Shown here piece after piece: positions 9,868 through 18,131 of a DNA stretch of 39,368 nucleotides. The notes beneath the pieces were generated by a model. The model did no database searches and was not told the DNA's origin. It saw only the letters and a list, made by a program, of their open reading frames with translations. Location of the stretch: NCBI GenBank assembly GCA_002325825.1, contig DCSW01000089.1:4277-43644 (forward strand), read 5' to 3'. This DNA is from Collimonas sp. UBA1456 (GTDB lineage: Bacteria; Pseudomonadota; Gammaproteobacteria; Burkholderiales; Burkholderiaceae_D). The first letter of the stretch is position 1; each line of letters starts with the position of its first letter. A program made the translations under genes and the position numbers.

Positions 9868-9948
9868 TGACCCTTGGGTCAATTTAATGGCGCTTAAAGA
9901 TGCTGTTCTTCAGCATTTCTGTCAGCAACAAAAAGTACAGGGATGTAC
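9868..9948 (-). promoter_or_regulatory. rne 5' leader with three stem-loops
   Basis: Three short inverted repeats lie just upstream of rne. The first is TGACC-CTTG-GGTCA at 9868-9881, next to the ribosome binding site. The second is ATGCTG-TTCTT-CAGCAT at 9900-9916. The third is GTACA-GGGA-TGTAC at 9935-9948. In E. coli, RNase E shortens the life of its own mRNA through structured elements in the 5' leader. A comparable role here is inference from position and structure; the sequences are not recognisably homologous. Confidence 0.35.
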
Positions 9949-10433
9949 GCGAGAACGGAGTGTCAGGGGGGAGAGAATTGCATTGGTGTGTCAGCACCGA
10001 TCTACCAAGCAGGGCGCAGTACACAGGCGCGGATGCAGTACTGTCGTTTTACCGAATCCCATCAGCACGTACCGGTACAGCGTCTTGCGGTTCGCGAATC
10101 GCAAGCATAACACCTGGCGGTGAGCAGCTGGGTAGTTCCAAATAAAGCATTGGTTTCAGTAACTTACTCGACAAATTTATAAGTGCTGCATCTGCCGGCG
10201 AGCTCGTCGCAATCATAAATCGCATCGGGCTTGCCGGACGTTATCCTAATCATCCAGACATTCTTGTTCAGCATCCGTGCGCGCTATCCGATTACAATAA
10301 CGGTGCGACCTTGACTCGCGCAGGGGTGATGCGTACACATTTCCCATCAAATTTGTAAATTTGCGAGGCTGATGGGGGCGCCCCTGTGTAGAATGATCTT
10401 TTTATTCTTACACCAGCAACTGTTTCTGAAAAA
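9949..10433. other. Divergent rne/rluC intergenic region
   Basis: No coding frame in this stretch resembles a protein. It presumably holds the promoters of rne (leftward) and rluC (rightward), but I cannot pick out convincing hexamers. A compound inverted repeat lies 80 bases before rluC: CCCATCA at 10343-10349 pairs with TGATGGG at 10370-10376, and it encloses AAATTT-GT-AAATTT at 10349-10362. This could be an operator or an RNA hairpin in the rluC leader. Confidence 0.35.
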
Positions 10434-10457
10434 TTGCTGAACAATTATATATTCAAA

Positions 10458-11552
10458 ATGAAGGACCTAGCGAGATTTTCTGGAGGGCGAGTCAAGTCTC
10501 GTCCGGATCCGAGGGTACAAGCCGTGCTCAGACACAAGGCTAAGCCCCCAATAGCTGTATTTACAGAGGTAAAGCCGCCTCCTGTATCGCTGCAAGTTCA
10601 ACTGCTGACCATCGGTGCAGAGCATGCCGGGCAGCGTATCGACAATTTTTTGTTGCGTATTTATAAAGGTGTACCTAAAAGCCATATTTACCGCGTGCTG
10701 CGTTCCGGCGAGGTGCGGGTTAATAAAAGTCGCATCGATCAGACCTATCGGCTACTGGAAGGTGACGTGATCCGAGTGCCGCCAATTAGAGTTGAAAAAA
10801 GGCAAGAGAAGGTGGCGCCTGGAGTTGAATTTAAGATATTGCTCGAAGATAACCACATGCTGGTCATCGATAAGCCTGCCGGAGTTGCTGTTCACGGAGG
10901 CTCCGGTGTCAGCTACGGCGTCATTGAACAGTTACGCGCAGCGCGGCCGCAAGCCAAGTTCTTGGAGCTGGTGCATCGTCTGGATCGCGATACGTCTGGT
11001 ATTTTGTTGTTAGCTAAGAAACGCTCTGCATTGACCAATCTGCACGAGCAAATGCGCGATGGCGACACTGACAAGCGCTACCTGGTGCTGGTCAACGGCG
11101 ATTGGCAGAATGAGCGGCAACATATCAAGCTGCCGCTGCACAAATATACGGCGACAAACGGCGAGACCCGTGTGCGCGTGCAGGCCGACGGTCAGGCCTC
11201 CCATACGATTTTCAATCTGATCCAGCGCTACGGCGACTATGCGTTGCTTGAAGCGGAACTGAAAACTGGTCGTACCCATCAGATCAGGGTACATTTGTTG
11301 TCAAGCGGCTTTGCGATTGCAGGGGATGACAAGTACGGCGACTTTGCGTTGAATCGCTCTTTACAGAAAGCTGACGGTCAGCGCGTAGCTCTCAAGCGCA
11401 TGTTTCTGCATGCATATCAAATCACCTTCTCTCATCCCGAAACAGGCAAACCGGTGGCCTTGAAGGCGCATCTGCCGCCGGAGTGCGAGAAATTCCTGAA
11501 AAGCCTGCCTAAAGATATTGCTACTGCGCCAGCGGAAGCCGAGGACGATTAG
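10458..11552 (+). CDS. rluC: 23S rRNA pseudouridine synthase C
   Basis: RluC converts U955, U2504 and U2580 (E. coli numbering) of 23S rRNA to pseudouridine. An S4 RNA-binding domain is visible (GQRIDNFLLRIYKGVPKSHI), then the RluA-type catalytic domain. Its motif HRLDRDTSGILLLAK contains the catalytic Asp at about residue 176, and RTHQIRVHL marks the conserved C-terminal motif. I prefer ATG 10458; an in-frame TTG at 10434 would add eight residues, and neither has a strong Shine-Dalgarno. About 45 poorly conserved residues precede the S4 domain. The ORF is intact. The broken HAD-hydrolase gene follows on the same strand, as in related genomes. Confidence 0.93.
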   Translation: MKDLARFSGGRVKSRPDPRVQAVLRHKAKPPIAVFTEVKPPPVSLQVQLLTIGAEHAGQRIDNFLLRIYKGVPKSHIYRVLRSGEVRVNKSRIDQTYRLLEGDVIRVPPIRVEKRQEKVAPGVEFKILLEDNHMLVIDKPAGVAVHGGSGVSYGVIEQLRAARPQAKFLELVHRLDRDTSGILLLAKKRSALTNLHEQMRDGDTDKRYLVLVNGDWQNERQHIKLPLHKYTATNGETRVRVQADGQASHTIFNLIQRYGDYALLEAELKTGRTHQIRVHLLSSGFAIAGDDKYGDFALNRSLQKADGQRVALKRMFLHAYQITFSHPETGKPVALKAHLPPECEKFLKSLPKDIATAPAEAEDD

Positions 11553-11641
11553 AATATCACTATTAATGATTGGCTTGCCGAGGTTTTGGCAGGATGTGGT
11601 GAATAATATGATCAGGGACTGGCAAAGAATTGCCAGGCAAT

Positions 11642-12128
11642 ATGACGCGAAAGAATTTTGACTTAATCGTATTTGATCTGGATAGCACGCTGATGGATAG
11701 AGCTGCCATCATCGTGAAGTACATTCAGGAAGCGGCTAGGAATTTGGGGCTGGTAATTTAGGACAACAAGGCGGCCGTGCATTTAATCAGCTTGGGGTTG
11801 ATGGAGGCGATCGTTACTGGCGAAAGCCGGGTTAGCCTGAATCGTGCTTTGCATGAAACCAATCTGCCGTCGGTGCTTGACGTCATCCGCTGTGCCGACG
11901 AAACCTTCTACAAATCACATCCGGCTCTGTTGCAGGAGATGAAATGCACCGTGATGATCGGCGACACGACGCATGATCTACAAATTGCCGGCAATGCTGG
12001 TGCCGCAGGGGTCCGCCGTCCAGTACGGTGCGTATTCGATGCATGAACTACAAGCAAGAACGCGGAATTCATTGTTCAGCGCGACCTCGACCGCACAATT
12101 GCATGCTTGGCTGAATGACCGCGCCTGA
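11642..12128 (+). pseudogene. HAD-superfamily hydrolase (phosphoglycolate phosphatase-like), broken
   Basis: ATG 11642 opens with FDLIVFDLDSTLMD, HAD motif I (DxDxT). The frame hits a TAG after LGLVI near 11759. Further along, MIGDTTHDLQIAGNAGA carries motif IV (GDxxxD). The region between is far too short to hold motifs II and III and most of the cap domain, so an internal deletion has occurred. Another frameshift near 12010 precedes YSMHELQA and the end HAWLNDRA at TGA 12126-12128. The enzyme cannot be made. Motif II-III are not visible, so the substrate class is only a guess. It sits between rluC and the Rieske ORF, in the usual family order. Confidence 0.8.
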
Positions 12129-12167
12129 TGCTGTCGGCCGGTCGATTATCTGATCCGTGAGTGGCTA

Positions 12168-12503
12168 GTGAGTAATAATTTTCATACCCTTATCCCCACC
12201 TGTCCATCGCCCGCGCCGCAAGAGTGTTGTGAGGGCTTACGCTTTCCGGTTACGGCCGAAGGCAACGATGCTGTGGCGCTTGTCATTCGCTATCAAAATG
12301 TGGTGCACGCCTACCTGAATCGTTGTGCCAACGTGGCGCTGAAGCTGGATTGGCTTGAGGGCGAATTCCTCGAATTCATTGGCCTGTACCTGATGTGCGC
12401 GACGCACGGCGCAGTGTATGAGCCAAAGACCGGCAAGTACGCCGGAGGTTCGTGTCACGGCGGCCGTTTGCACAAGATTTTGGTAGGGGAAAGCAATGAT
12501 TAG
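12168..12503 (+). CDS. Rieske-like [2Fe-2S] domain protein with a lost ligand
   Basis: The frame is open for 111 residues from a GTG start. The fold matches small Rieske proteins of Burkholderiales: AYLNRCANV, LDWLEGEFLEF, then LMCATHGAVYEPKTGKYAGG. A Rieske cluster needs CxH and CxxH. The second motif (CATH) is present, but the first reads C-A-N, so one histidine ligand is replaced by asparagine. The usual GKCxGGPC tail reads GKYAGGSC. I infer that it can no longer bind a normal cluster, and that this is a pseudogene whose frame has not yet broken. Partner and pathway are unknown. It lies between the broken HAD gene and the S49 peptidase gene. Confidence 0.6.
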   Translation: MSNNFHTLIPTCPSPAPQECCEGLRFPVTAEGNDAVALVIRYQNVVHAYLNRCANVALKLDWLEGEFLEFIGLYLMCATHGAVYEPKTGKYAGGSCHGGRLHKILVGESND

Positions 12504-12527
12504 GTGTTCTGGATACCTGATCATTGC
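12493..12527. terminator. 13-bp hairpin overlapping the Rieske stop codon
   Basis: GCAATGATTAGGT (12493-12505) pairs with ACCTGATCATTGC (12515-12527), with a single G·T-type mismatch and a nine-base loop. The stop TAG of the Rieske ORF (12501-12503) lies inside the left arm. No run of T follows, so it is not a classical intrinsic terminator. It may act as an mRNA-end stabiliser or a bidirectional structure, or it may be a chance product of local duplication. Confidence 0.35.
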
Positions 12528-12615
12528 CTGCGGCCAGTCATTGCCTGGTGCGCTGCTATACCAGTTGTAGCAAGTACGGTAGTCTCCCATTAATCGTCTT
12601 GAATAATCGATGTGA

Positions 12616-13608
12616 GTGAACACTATGAGAAATAGCAAATTTGATAATGTAAAAACGTCCATCTCCAACAAAAAAGAAAGTTGGGAACGTGAGCTTCTCG
12701 AAAAGCTGGCTTTCTCCTCATTGCGCGAGCAGCGCGCGCGGCGACACTGGGGCATTTTCTTCAAACTGGCAATCCTTGGCGTGATTGGTTTCGTATTTTG
12801 GTTCGGCATGAATTATGAAGGTTCCGATATCCAGGCAGTCGGCGCGCATACCGCGCTGGTGAAGATCAGTGGTGCCATCGAACCGGAAGGTAACGGTTCT
12901 GCCAGCGTCGTGGTGCCGGCATTGGATAATGCCTTCGCCGCTAACGATTCAGTCGGCGTCATTTTGCGTATCAACAGCCCCGGCGGCAGTCCGGTTCAGG
13001 CGGGCATAATCAATGATGAAGTCGTGCGCTTGCGCAGGGAGTATCCGAATAAACCGTTGTACGTAGTGGTCGATGAGATGTGCGCATCGGGTGGCTACTA
13101 TATCGCTGCTGCGGCCGACAGGATTTACGTCAACAAGGCCAGCATCGTCGGCTCGATCGGCGTGCTGATGGATGGTTTCGGTTTCACTGGCTTGATGGAC
13201 AAGATCGGTGTCGAACGGCGCTTGCTGACCGCTGGCGAAAACAAGGGCTTTCTCGATCCGTTCAGCCCGATGAGTGCGACCCAAAAAGGGGATGCGCAAG
13301 ACATGCTGACAGAGATCCATCAACAGTTCATCGATGTGGTTCGTAAGGGCCGCGGCGCGCGTTTGAAGGAAACGCCAGAAACCTTCTCTGGGCTGTTCTG
13401 GAGTGGCGCGAAGGCGGTTGAGATGGGGCTTGCGGATGGCTTCGGTACGGTCGATAGCGTGGCCCGTGATGTCTTCAAGCAGGAAGACATCGTCGATTAT
13501 ACCAAGAGCGAAGGTTTGCCTGAGCGTGTGTTGAAGAAATTCGGCGTCGCGATAGGCGTTGGCGTGGCGCAGTCGTTAACCAACGAGATAAGACCCGCTC
13601 TCCGCTAA
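12616..13608 (+). CDS. sppA: S49-family signal peptide peptidase (SppA-like)
   Basis: This inner-membrane serine/lysine protease is the SppA short form, 330 residues from GTG 12616, with an ATG three codons later as an alternative. A cytoplasmic N-tail of about 45 residues is followed by one membrane helix at 46-66 (FFKLAILGVIGFVFWFG). The protease domain contains INSPGGSP at 120-127 and the nucleophile motif CASGGYY with Ser158. The general-base lysine is probably Lys210 in GENKGF. Family members degrade cleaved signal peptides and other membrane-associated peptides. All landmarks are present and the frame is open. It stands alone between a decayed Rieske ORF and the decayed mqo gene. Confidence 0.88.
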   Translation: MNTMRNSKFDNVKTSISNKKESWERELLEKLAFSSLREQRARRHWGIFFKLAILGVIGFVFWFGMNYEGSDIQAVGAHTALVKISGAIEPEGNGSASVVVPALDNAFAANDSVGVILRINSPGGSPVQAGIINDEVVRLRREYPNKPLYVVVDEMCASGGYYIAAAADRIYVNKASIVGSIGVLMDGFGFTGLMDKIGVERRLLTAGENKGFLDPFSPMSATQKGDAQDMLTEIHQQFIDVVRKGRGARLKETPETFSGLFWSGAKAVEMGLADGFGTVDSVARDVFKQEDIVDYTKSEGLPERVLKKFGVAIGVGVAQSLTNEIRPALR

Positions 13609-13679
13609 GTCTAAGTTTAGGCCATCGGGATTTTCATTGATTCCAGGGAACAAGGCTGTATTTGTAAGTCTTGCTATTG

Positions 13680-13705
13680 ACATGTGTCTATTACATGTGT
13701 CTATT
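13680..13705. repeat. Perfect 13-bp tandem duplication
   Basis: ACATGTGTCTATT occurs twice with no spacer (13680-13692 and 13693-13705), in the non-coding stretch between sppA and the mqo remnant. It looks like a replication-slippage duplication in unconstrained DNA. Confidence 0.8.
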
Positions 13706-13756
13706 GTTGTCTGTATAGCAAATATTTTTAATTTGTTTTCATTTTTATGAGAAATT

Positions 13757-15152
13757 ATTAAACGAATCATTGTGTTATTTATGCTGCTGTTGGTGGTGGC
13801 CGCACGATTTCTTTGATGGCCGCCGCATCGAGGCTCGGTGCCGGTCGTCAGCAACGACAAGCCGGTCGATGTTGTGCTGATCGGCGGTGGTATCATGGGC
13901 ATCACCCTGGAGATGTTAATTGAAGCCAGACTGGAACATCCGGCTCTATGGGCGCATGGACGGTGTTGTACGGGAAATCGCGGACGGCTGGAATAATTAT
14001 CGGCACCGGCCAATTTCACTTTCGCCGAACCGAACTACACGCCGCAACTGCCCGATGGCAGCATCGAGACAAAGTGTGTGGTGGGCATTGCCGAAAAATT
14101 CGAGGTTTTGCGCCAGTTCTTGGCGTACCAGATGAAGGAAGGTCACTTGGGTCGGCCCGGCAACTTCGTCAACTCAACCCCGCACATGAACTTCGTCTGG
14201 TACAAGTAAGCGATGTTCTATGGTATGCAATACTTGGAGGACCCTGCTCAGATTAAGCAATGGGCGCCGCTGCTAATGGGGGACGTAACCCAAAACAAAA
14301 AGTCGTCGCGATCGGAATGCCGCTGGGGAACGACGTCAATTTCGGCGTGATCACGCATGAGCTGAGTGTGGGTCTGGAGCGCAGCCCTAACTTCAAGCTA
14401 GAACTGAATCATGAAGCCAGCGCCCTGCGTCAGAACGAAGACAAGAGCTGGAACGTGACGGTCAATTGGATATCACAAGGCTTGTGGTAGTGAGTTCGTA
14501 GTCAAGTCGTGCTTAGTGCTCATCGGCGCTGGCCCCAGTACTGCCAATGTCTGGCATCTGTGAGACCAAGAACTACGCCGGCTTCCAGGTCGGCGGCCAG
14601 TTTCTGGCCTTCGAGGCTTTGTCTTTGCCAAATCGTCACAGCGTCAAGGCCTATGGTATGGCGCGGGGACTGGTTCGTCGTCAATGTTGGTGCCTCACCT
14701 CGATGTGCCATTGCTTGATGGTAAGCCAGTCATTCTGAGTGTCAGCTCAAATAAACTGAATCTGTTGAAATACCTTGTGAAATGGGCCGCCCTGACCGCC
14801 AGGCTGAATTGATTAAGTATTTTCCTAACGTCAAGCCTGAAGTTTGGAAACTGGTAGCCACCGGTCAGCGCGTGCAGATCATCAAGCTAGATCTAAAAAA
14901 TCCCGATTCTGCAGTTCGGTACCGAGATTGTGATATCACGCCATCGCTGCATTGCTCGACGCCTTTCCATGTACCTCGATTTCGAAGCCGATTATGCTGG
15001 ACCTGCTGAAGATTGCCTTTTCTGAGCAAATGAGGTCTAGCTGTGGAGCACGCCTGAAGGAAATTATTTCATCCTAAGGCCGCAAGCTCAACGATAGCCC
15101 GAAGTTAACTAACCAGATCCGTCGTATGACCAGCGAGGCATTGCGGCCCTAG
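13757..15152 (+). pseudogene. mqo: mqo, malate:quinone oxidoreductase, decayed
   Basis: A hydrophobic leader (about 13757-13800) is followed by VSNDKPVDVVLIGGGIMGIT, the FAD-binding start of MQO. Scattered over several frames come NYTPQLPDGSIETK, NFVNSTPHMNFVWY, MQYLEDPAQIKQWAPLLM and FGVITHELSVGLERSPNFKL. Then come a block from about 14775 (DRQAELIKYFPNVKPEVW, GQRVQIIK) and the C-terminal LTNQIRRMTSEALRP ending at TAG 15150-15152. More than five frameshifts or stops and some deletions make it dead. MQO oxidises malate to oxaloacetate and passes electrons to quinone at the inner membrane. Whether another malate dehydrogenase replaces it cannot be seen in this window. Confidence 0.85.
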
Positions 15153-15560
15153 CAGTAGCAGCGGCGGAGCGCAATGTCAACCAAGTGAGGCAGGTCCTGT
15201 AAGCGGCGCCCCCCTAATTTGCCATGTATCTTGGCAATCCGAGCATATCTTAAAAGATCTAAAAAATAGCGAATTAGGAGGCGATTATAGATATATAAAA
15301 ATCGTTGGTCACCCAGTTGCAATTGTTTGTGTCTTTAGCAAAAAAGCATTTCTACAGCGAAACAACCCGTTGCATTGGCGTAATTAGTTGGCTAATCGAC
15401 AAACCACCGCATCGTGAATGCGGCACCGAGAATTTTTCGACTTCTCAAAATAATATTTTTCGAGACAGATAAATACGACGACAGAGCAATATCCTACCCA
15501 TTTTGGATTGCACTGCGGATTCTATGGGTTCTGAAAATTTTTTTGGATGGCTTCCGGCAG
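15153..15560. other. Non-coding stretch between the mqo remnant and the RsmI-like gene
   Basis: I recognise no gene. A small hairpin TTGCCA/TGGCAA with a seven-base loop sits at 15219-15237, without a T tract. The remainder is AT-rich and carries no frame resembling a known protein. It is convergent DNA (mqo rightward, methyltransferase leftward), so it should contain the 3' ends of both transcripts. Confidence 0.4.
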
Positions 15561-16313
15561 TTATTGTGCGAGTAGCAGAAAGACTGTTGGTTTCTTTTGG
15601 AAGTTCGGCGCTTTGCCGGCAGCCAGCGCAGCTTTCCATTCAGCCGCCGTTTGTGTCTTGATTGATTCCGACGATAGGGCAAGGTCAGTGGCGACGCAAA
15701 TCAATGTACCAGGTTGGCAATTGTTGGATAGTGCTTCCAGGAAGGCTGTATTGCGATAAGGTGTCTCAATGAATAACTGCGTCTGCTGTTCCTGGCGTGA
15801 ACGTTGTTCGAGTGCCTTAATGCGTTTGCTGCGCTTCTCAGCGTCGGTCGGCAGATAGCCGTTGAAGGCAAAGTTCTGGCCGTTCAGGCCGCTACTCATC
15901 ACAGCCAGCAACAACGACGACGGCCCGACCAATGGCCGCACCTGAATCGCGTGCGTGTGCGCAAGTCGAACAAGATTGGCGCCGGGGTCGGCTACCGCCG
16001 GCACGCCGGTCTCGGAGATCAGGCCGGCATCGCGTCCGAACAGCAGCGGCGCCAGTAATATCGGCAGAGCATTATTGTCGGTATTCACGTTGAGTTCGGC
16101 AATCTCTATTTTCTGAAGCGGCTTTGTTAGAGTTTGTGCCGCATCGATCAGTTTCAGAAAGGCGCGTGTAGTCTTTGCGTTTTCGGCAATGAAGTAATCG
16201 AGGCGGGCAGTGATGGTCTGAACTTCTGTTGGAATGACGGTAGCCAGCGACTGGCCTGATGCGCTCGCGTCTTGGCCGAGTGTGTTGGGAATTAAATACA
16301 GTATGCCTGGCAT
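15561..16313 (-). CDS. SAM-dependent methyltransferase, RsmI/tetrapyrrole methylase family
   Basis: This 250-residue ORF has the tetrapyrrole-methylase fold. It begins PGILYLIPNTLG, and the core motif GLISETGVPAVADPGANLV (about 98-116) corresponds to the RsmI 'GLVSDAGTPLISDPG' loop. VGPSSLLLAVMSSGL and FIETPYRN follow, both typical. RsmI methylates the 2'-hydroxyl of C1402 in 16S rRNA. This is the shorter paralogous subfamily that sits beside maf and yceD in Burkholderiales, and its precise substrate is not established. The frame is intact although the maf gene immediately upstream is broken. It could be transcribed from the maf promoter. Confidence 0.8.
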   Translation of the reverse strand: MPGILYLIPNTLGQDASASGQSLATVIPTEVQTITARLDYFIAENAKTTRAFLKLIDAAQTLTKPLQKIEIAELNVNTDNNALPILLAPLLFGRDAGLISETGVPAVADPGANLVRLAHTHAIQVRPLVGPSSLLLAVMSSGLNGQNFAFNGYLPTDAEKRSKRIKALEQRSRQEQQTQLFIETPYRNTAFLEALSNNCQPGTLICVATDLALSSESIKTQTAAEWKAALAAGKAPNFQKKPTVFLLLAQ

Positions 16314-16322
16314 GGTGGGGAT

Positions 16323-16880
16323 TTATCTTGTGGAAATGGGAAGGCCGCACGGCGCAGAATACTGGTCACCGTAGTGGGATCGGTGCTCTCGATTTTTTTC
16401 GGGATATTGATATCCAGACTTTCGTTCTTGCCCTACTGGCACAGTCGTAGGGTTGTCCGATGTACAGGTGGGCTTCCTGCTCGGCATCTGGCAGATCGCG
16501 AAAAATCACGAAAGTCTGGATATTTTCGATGTGCGGCCGCTGCTTCAGGCTGTTTCTGGCCGCCACATCCCACAGGCATAGTGCGGTATAAAAATCACGC
16601 GGCGACCGCGCATTCTTTGCAATTTTTATAGCGCATTTTTGTGGTTGCCTGGTTTGCCGATCTGCTCATCATCTAGGATTGTAACCTGGTCCGAGCCGAT
16701 CAACGACGCATCGGCGCGTACTTTTTCGAGCGCCAGGCGCAATGCGGTGGCTTCGGGACTTTCGACAGCCTCCGGTGTCTCATCGATATCCGGCGTTATG
16801 GCATCGAACGGGATCTGTCGCCGCGCAAGTAATTCTTTAAGGTAGGTAGAGGTAGAGCTCAGTATCAGGAGCGGCGGCAA
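16323..16880 (-). pseudogene. maf, nucleoside-triphosphate pyrophosphatase, broken
   Basis: The first 84 codons (LLILSSTSTYLKELLARR, DETPEAVESPEATALRLALEKV, GSDQV) are a good Maf/YceF N-terminus, but they run into TAA after GNHKNAL. The same frame continues past the stop with KLQRMRGRRVIF. A one-base shift gives YTALCLWDVAARNSL and RPHIENIQTFVIFRDLPDAE. A second shift leads to KIESTDPTTV joined directly to a SILRRAAFPF end, with the intervening 'ALIGLPLI' deleted. The usual ATG is missing and the frame opens at TTG 16880. Maf proteins hydrolyse non-canonical or modified nucleotides. The stop plus two shifts make this a pseudogene. Confidence 0.8.
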
Positions 16881-17019
16881 TGGCGAGGTTAGGATGGGGC
16901 ATCTGTTATAAATTGGTCATTGCATTGGTTGGTTGTTTCGATACTTGCCTTCCAATAAAGTGTGAATAATCAACGGAAAGTACGCTAACATTTAGATAGA
17001 TAAGGAAAAACTCTGTTAA

Positions 17020-17025
17020 TATAAT
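17020..17025 (+). promoter_or_regulatory. Candidate -10 box upstream of yceD
   Basis: A perfect TATAAT lies about 38 bases before the yceD start in an AT-rich stretch. I see no good -35 hexamer at the right distance, so the assignment is tentative. Confidence 0.3.
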
Positions 17026-17062
17026 TTAGTAATATAGAAATTTTTGGCTTCGACTTCAGGAT

Positions 17063-17563
17063 ATGAGTGCCTTTATCATCGATGCGTTTAATTATTCGCG
17101 CCATAAAGAGCGCCGTGAAGGCGAAATCGCCGTGGCTAATTTGGGTCGCCTGGCTGCTGAGTCGGTTGATCGTTGCGGTGTGTTGTACTGGATTCTACTT
17201 GGCGGTATCGATTCGTTTGGGCACCCGCAGCTGTTGTTATCAGTAAGCGGCTCGACCAAAATCATGTGCCAGCGCTGTCTGACGCCGTTTGTATTTGTGA
17301 TTGAATCGGAGTCGGTATTGATACTGGCAAAAGACGAGGAAAGTGCTGATAGAATCGATGCGTTTCTCGATAATGGCGAGATTGATGTTATTGTCGGCAC
17401 TGAATCATTGAATATCGCTGAGTTGATTGAGGATGAGGCTTTGCTGATCTTGCCGCCTTCGCCGAAGCATCCGGTTTGTCCGGATCAATTCGCGCTTGAG
17501 GCTGTGCAGAGTGTCAAAAGAGAATCGCCTTTTACCATGCTTAAAAATTTTAAGAAGCAGTAA
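17063..17563 (+). CDS. yceD: YceD/DUF177 family protein
   Basis: This 166-residue protein has the DUF177 cysteine motif CQRCLTPF at about 73-80, a strongly acidic second half, and the C-terminal pattern HPVCP...SPFTMLKNFKK typical of YceD. In plants and bacteria DUF177 proteins have been linked to 23S rRNA accumulation. They are nearly always encoded just before rpmF, as here, 237 bases upstream. The cysteines and the C-terminal LKNF element are intact. The start ATG 17063 is preceded by a weak AGGA. Function is inferred from family and neighbourhood. Confidence 0.9.
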   Translation: MSAFIIDAFNYSRHKERREGEIAVANLGRLAAESVDRCGVLYWILLGGIDSFGHPQLLLSVSGSTKIMCQRCLTPFVFVIESESVLILAKDEESADRIDAFLDNGEIDVIVGTESLNIAELIEDEALLILPPSPKHPVCPDQFALEAVQSVKRESPFTMLKNFKKQ

Positions 17564-17761
17564 AAATTTGGCTGGGATTCTGGCATTTTCTCTGTAAATA
17601 AAGAATTCAGGTAAAAATTAAGTAAAGAATTGCGGTAAATTTGTCGCGCTGATGTTCGCATGAATGTGATGCCATTCGACTAAAGTGTGGCAATAGGTAG
17701 TAAAATTCGCGCACAAACGCGGCAGAAGTATTCAACCGTTCCCTGTTCTTAAGGTTGGATA

Positions 17762-17770
17762 TGTTATAAT
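17762..17770 (+). promoter_or_regulatory. Extended -10 promoter of rpmF
   Basis: TGTTATAAT gives a perfect TATAAT (17765-17770) preceded by the extended TG element, 30 bases before the rpmF start. No strong -35 is visible, which is usual for extended -10 promoters. It would let rpmF be transcribed independently of yceD. Confidence 0.5.
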
Positions 17771-17800
17771 ATTTAAAAGATTAAGAAAATAGGAGTTATT

Positions 17801-17983
17801 ATGGCAGTTCAACAAAATAAAAAGACCCCATCAAAGCGCGGCATGCATCGTGCCCACGATTTTCTGGTTGCACCCCCGTTGGCTATCGAGCCTACAACTG
17901 GTGAAACACATCTGCGTCATCACATCAGTCCGAACGGCTTCTACCGTGGCCATAAAGTGTTGCAGACCAAGAACGACGAGTAA
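17801..17983 (+). CDS. rpmF: 50S ribosomal protein L32
   Basis: The 60-residue basic protein begins MAVQQNKKTPSKRGMHRAHD, the classic L32 N-terminus, and keeps the GETHLRHHIS and GFYRGHKV segments. Betaproteobacterial L32 lacks the zinc cysteines found in some phyla, and none are present here. AGGAG at 17791-17795 is a strong ribosome binding site. The gene is followed by an intrinsic terminator and then the fatty acid operon. The yceD-rpmF-plsX order is conserved among proteobacteria and links ribosome and lipid synthesis. Confidence 0.97.
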   Translation: MAVQQNKKTPSKRGMHRAHDFLVAPPLAIEPTTGETHLRHHISPNGFYRGHKVLQTKNDE

Positions 17984-18010
17984 TCTTGTTCTTGCGATTC
18001 AGGTTGAACG

Positions 18011-18045
18011 CGGCGCGATGAGTTTTGCTCAATAGCGCCGTTTTT
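18011..18045 (+). terminator. Intrinsic terminator after rpmF
   Basis: CGGCGC (18011-18016) pairs with GCGCCG (18035-18040), and an inner TGAG/CTCA stem shortens the loop. Five T follow directly (18041-18045). It is placed 28 bases after the rpmF stop and separates rpmF from plsX at least partially. Confidence 0.75.
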
Positions 18046-18073
18046 GTATTTGGAATAATTACCCCGCGTCATT

Positions 18074-18103
18074 TTGAATCGCGCCCAATCCGCCTCATAA
18101 TAC
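18074..18103 (+). promoter_or_regulatory. Candidate promoter of the plsX-fab operon
   Basis: TTGAAT (18074-18079) and TAATAC (18098-18103) are separated by 18 bases and lie 28 bases before the plsX start, just after the rpmF terminator. Each hexamer matches the sigma-70 consensus at four of six positions or better. Confidence 0.4.
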
Positions 18104-18131
18104 GGCTTAGAATAAGCGCCAAATCAAAACA

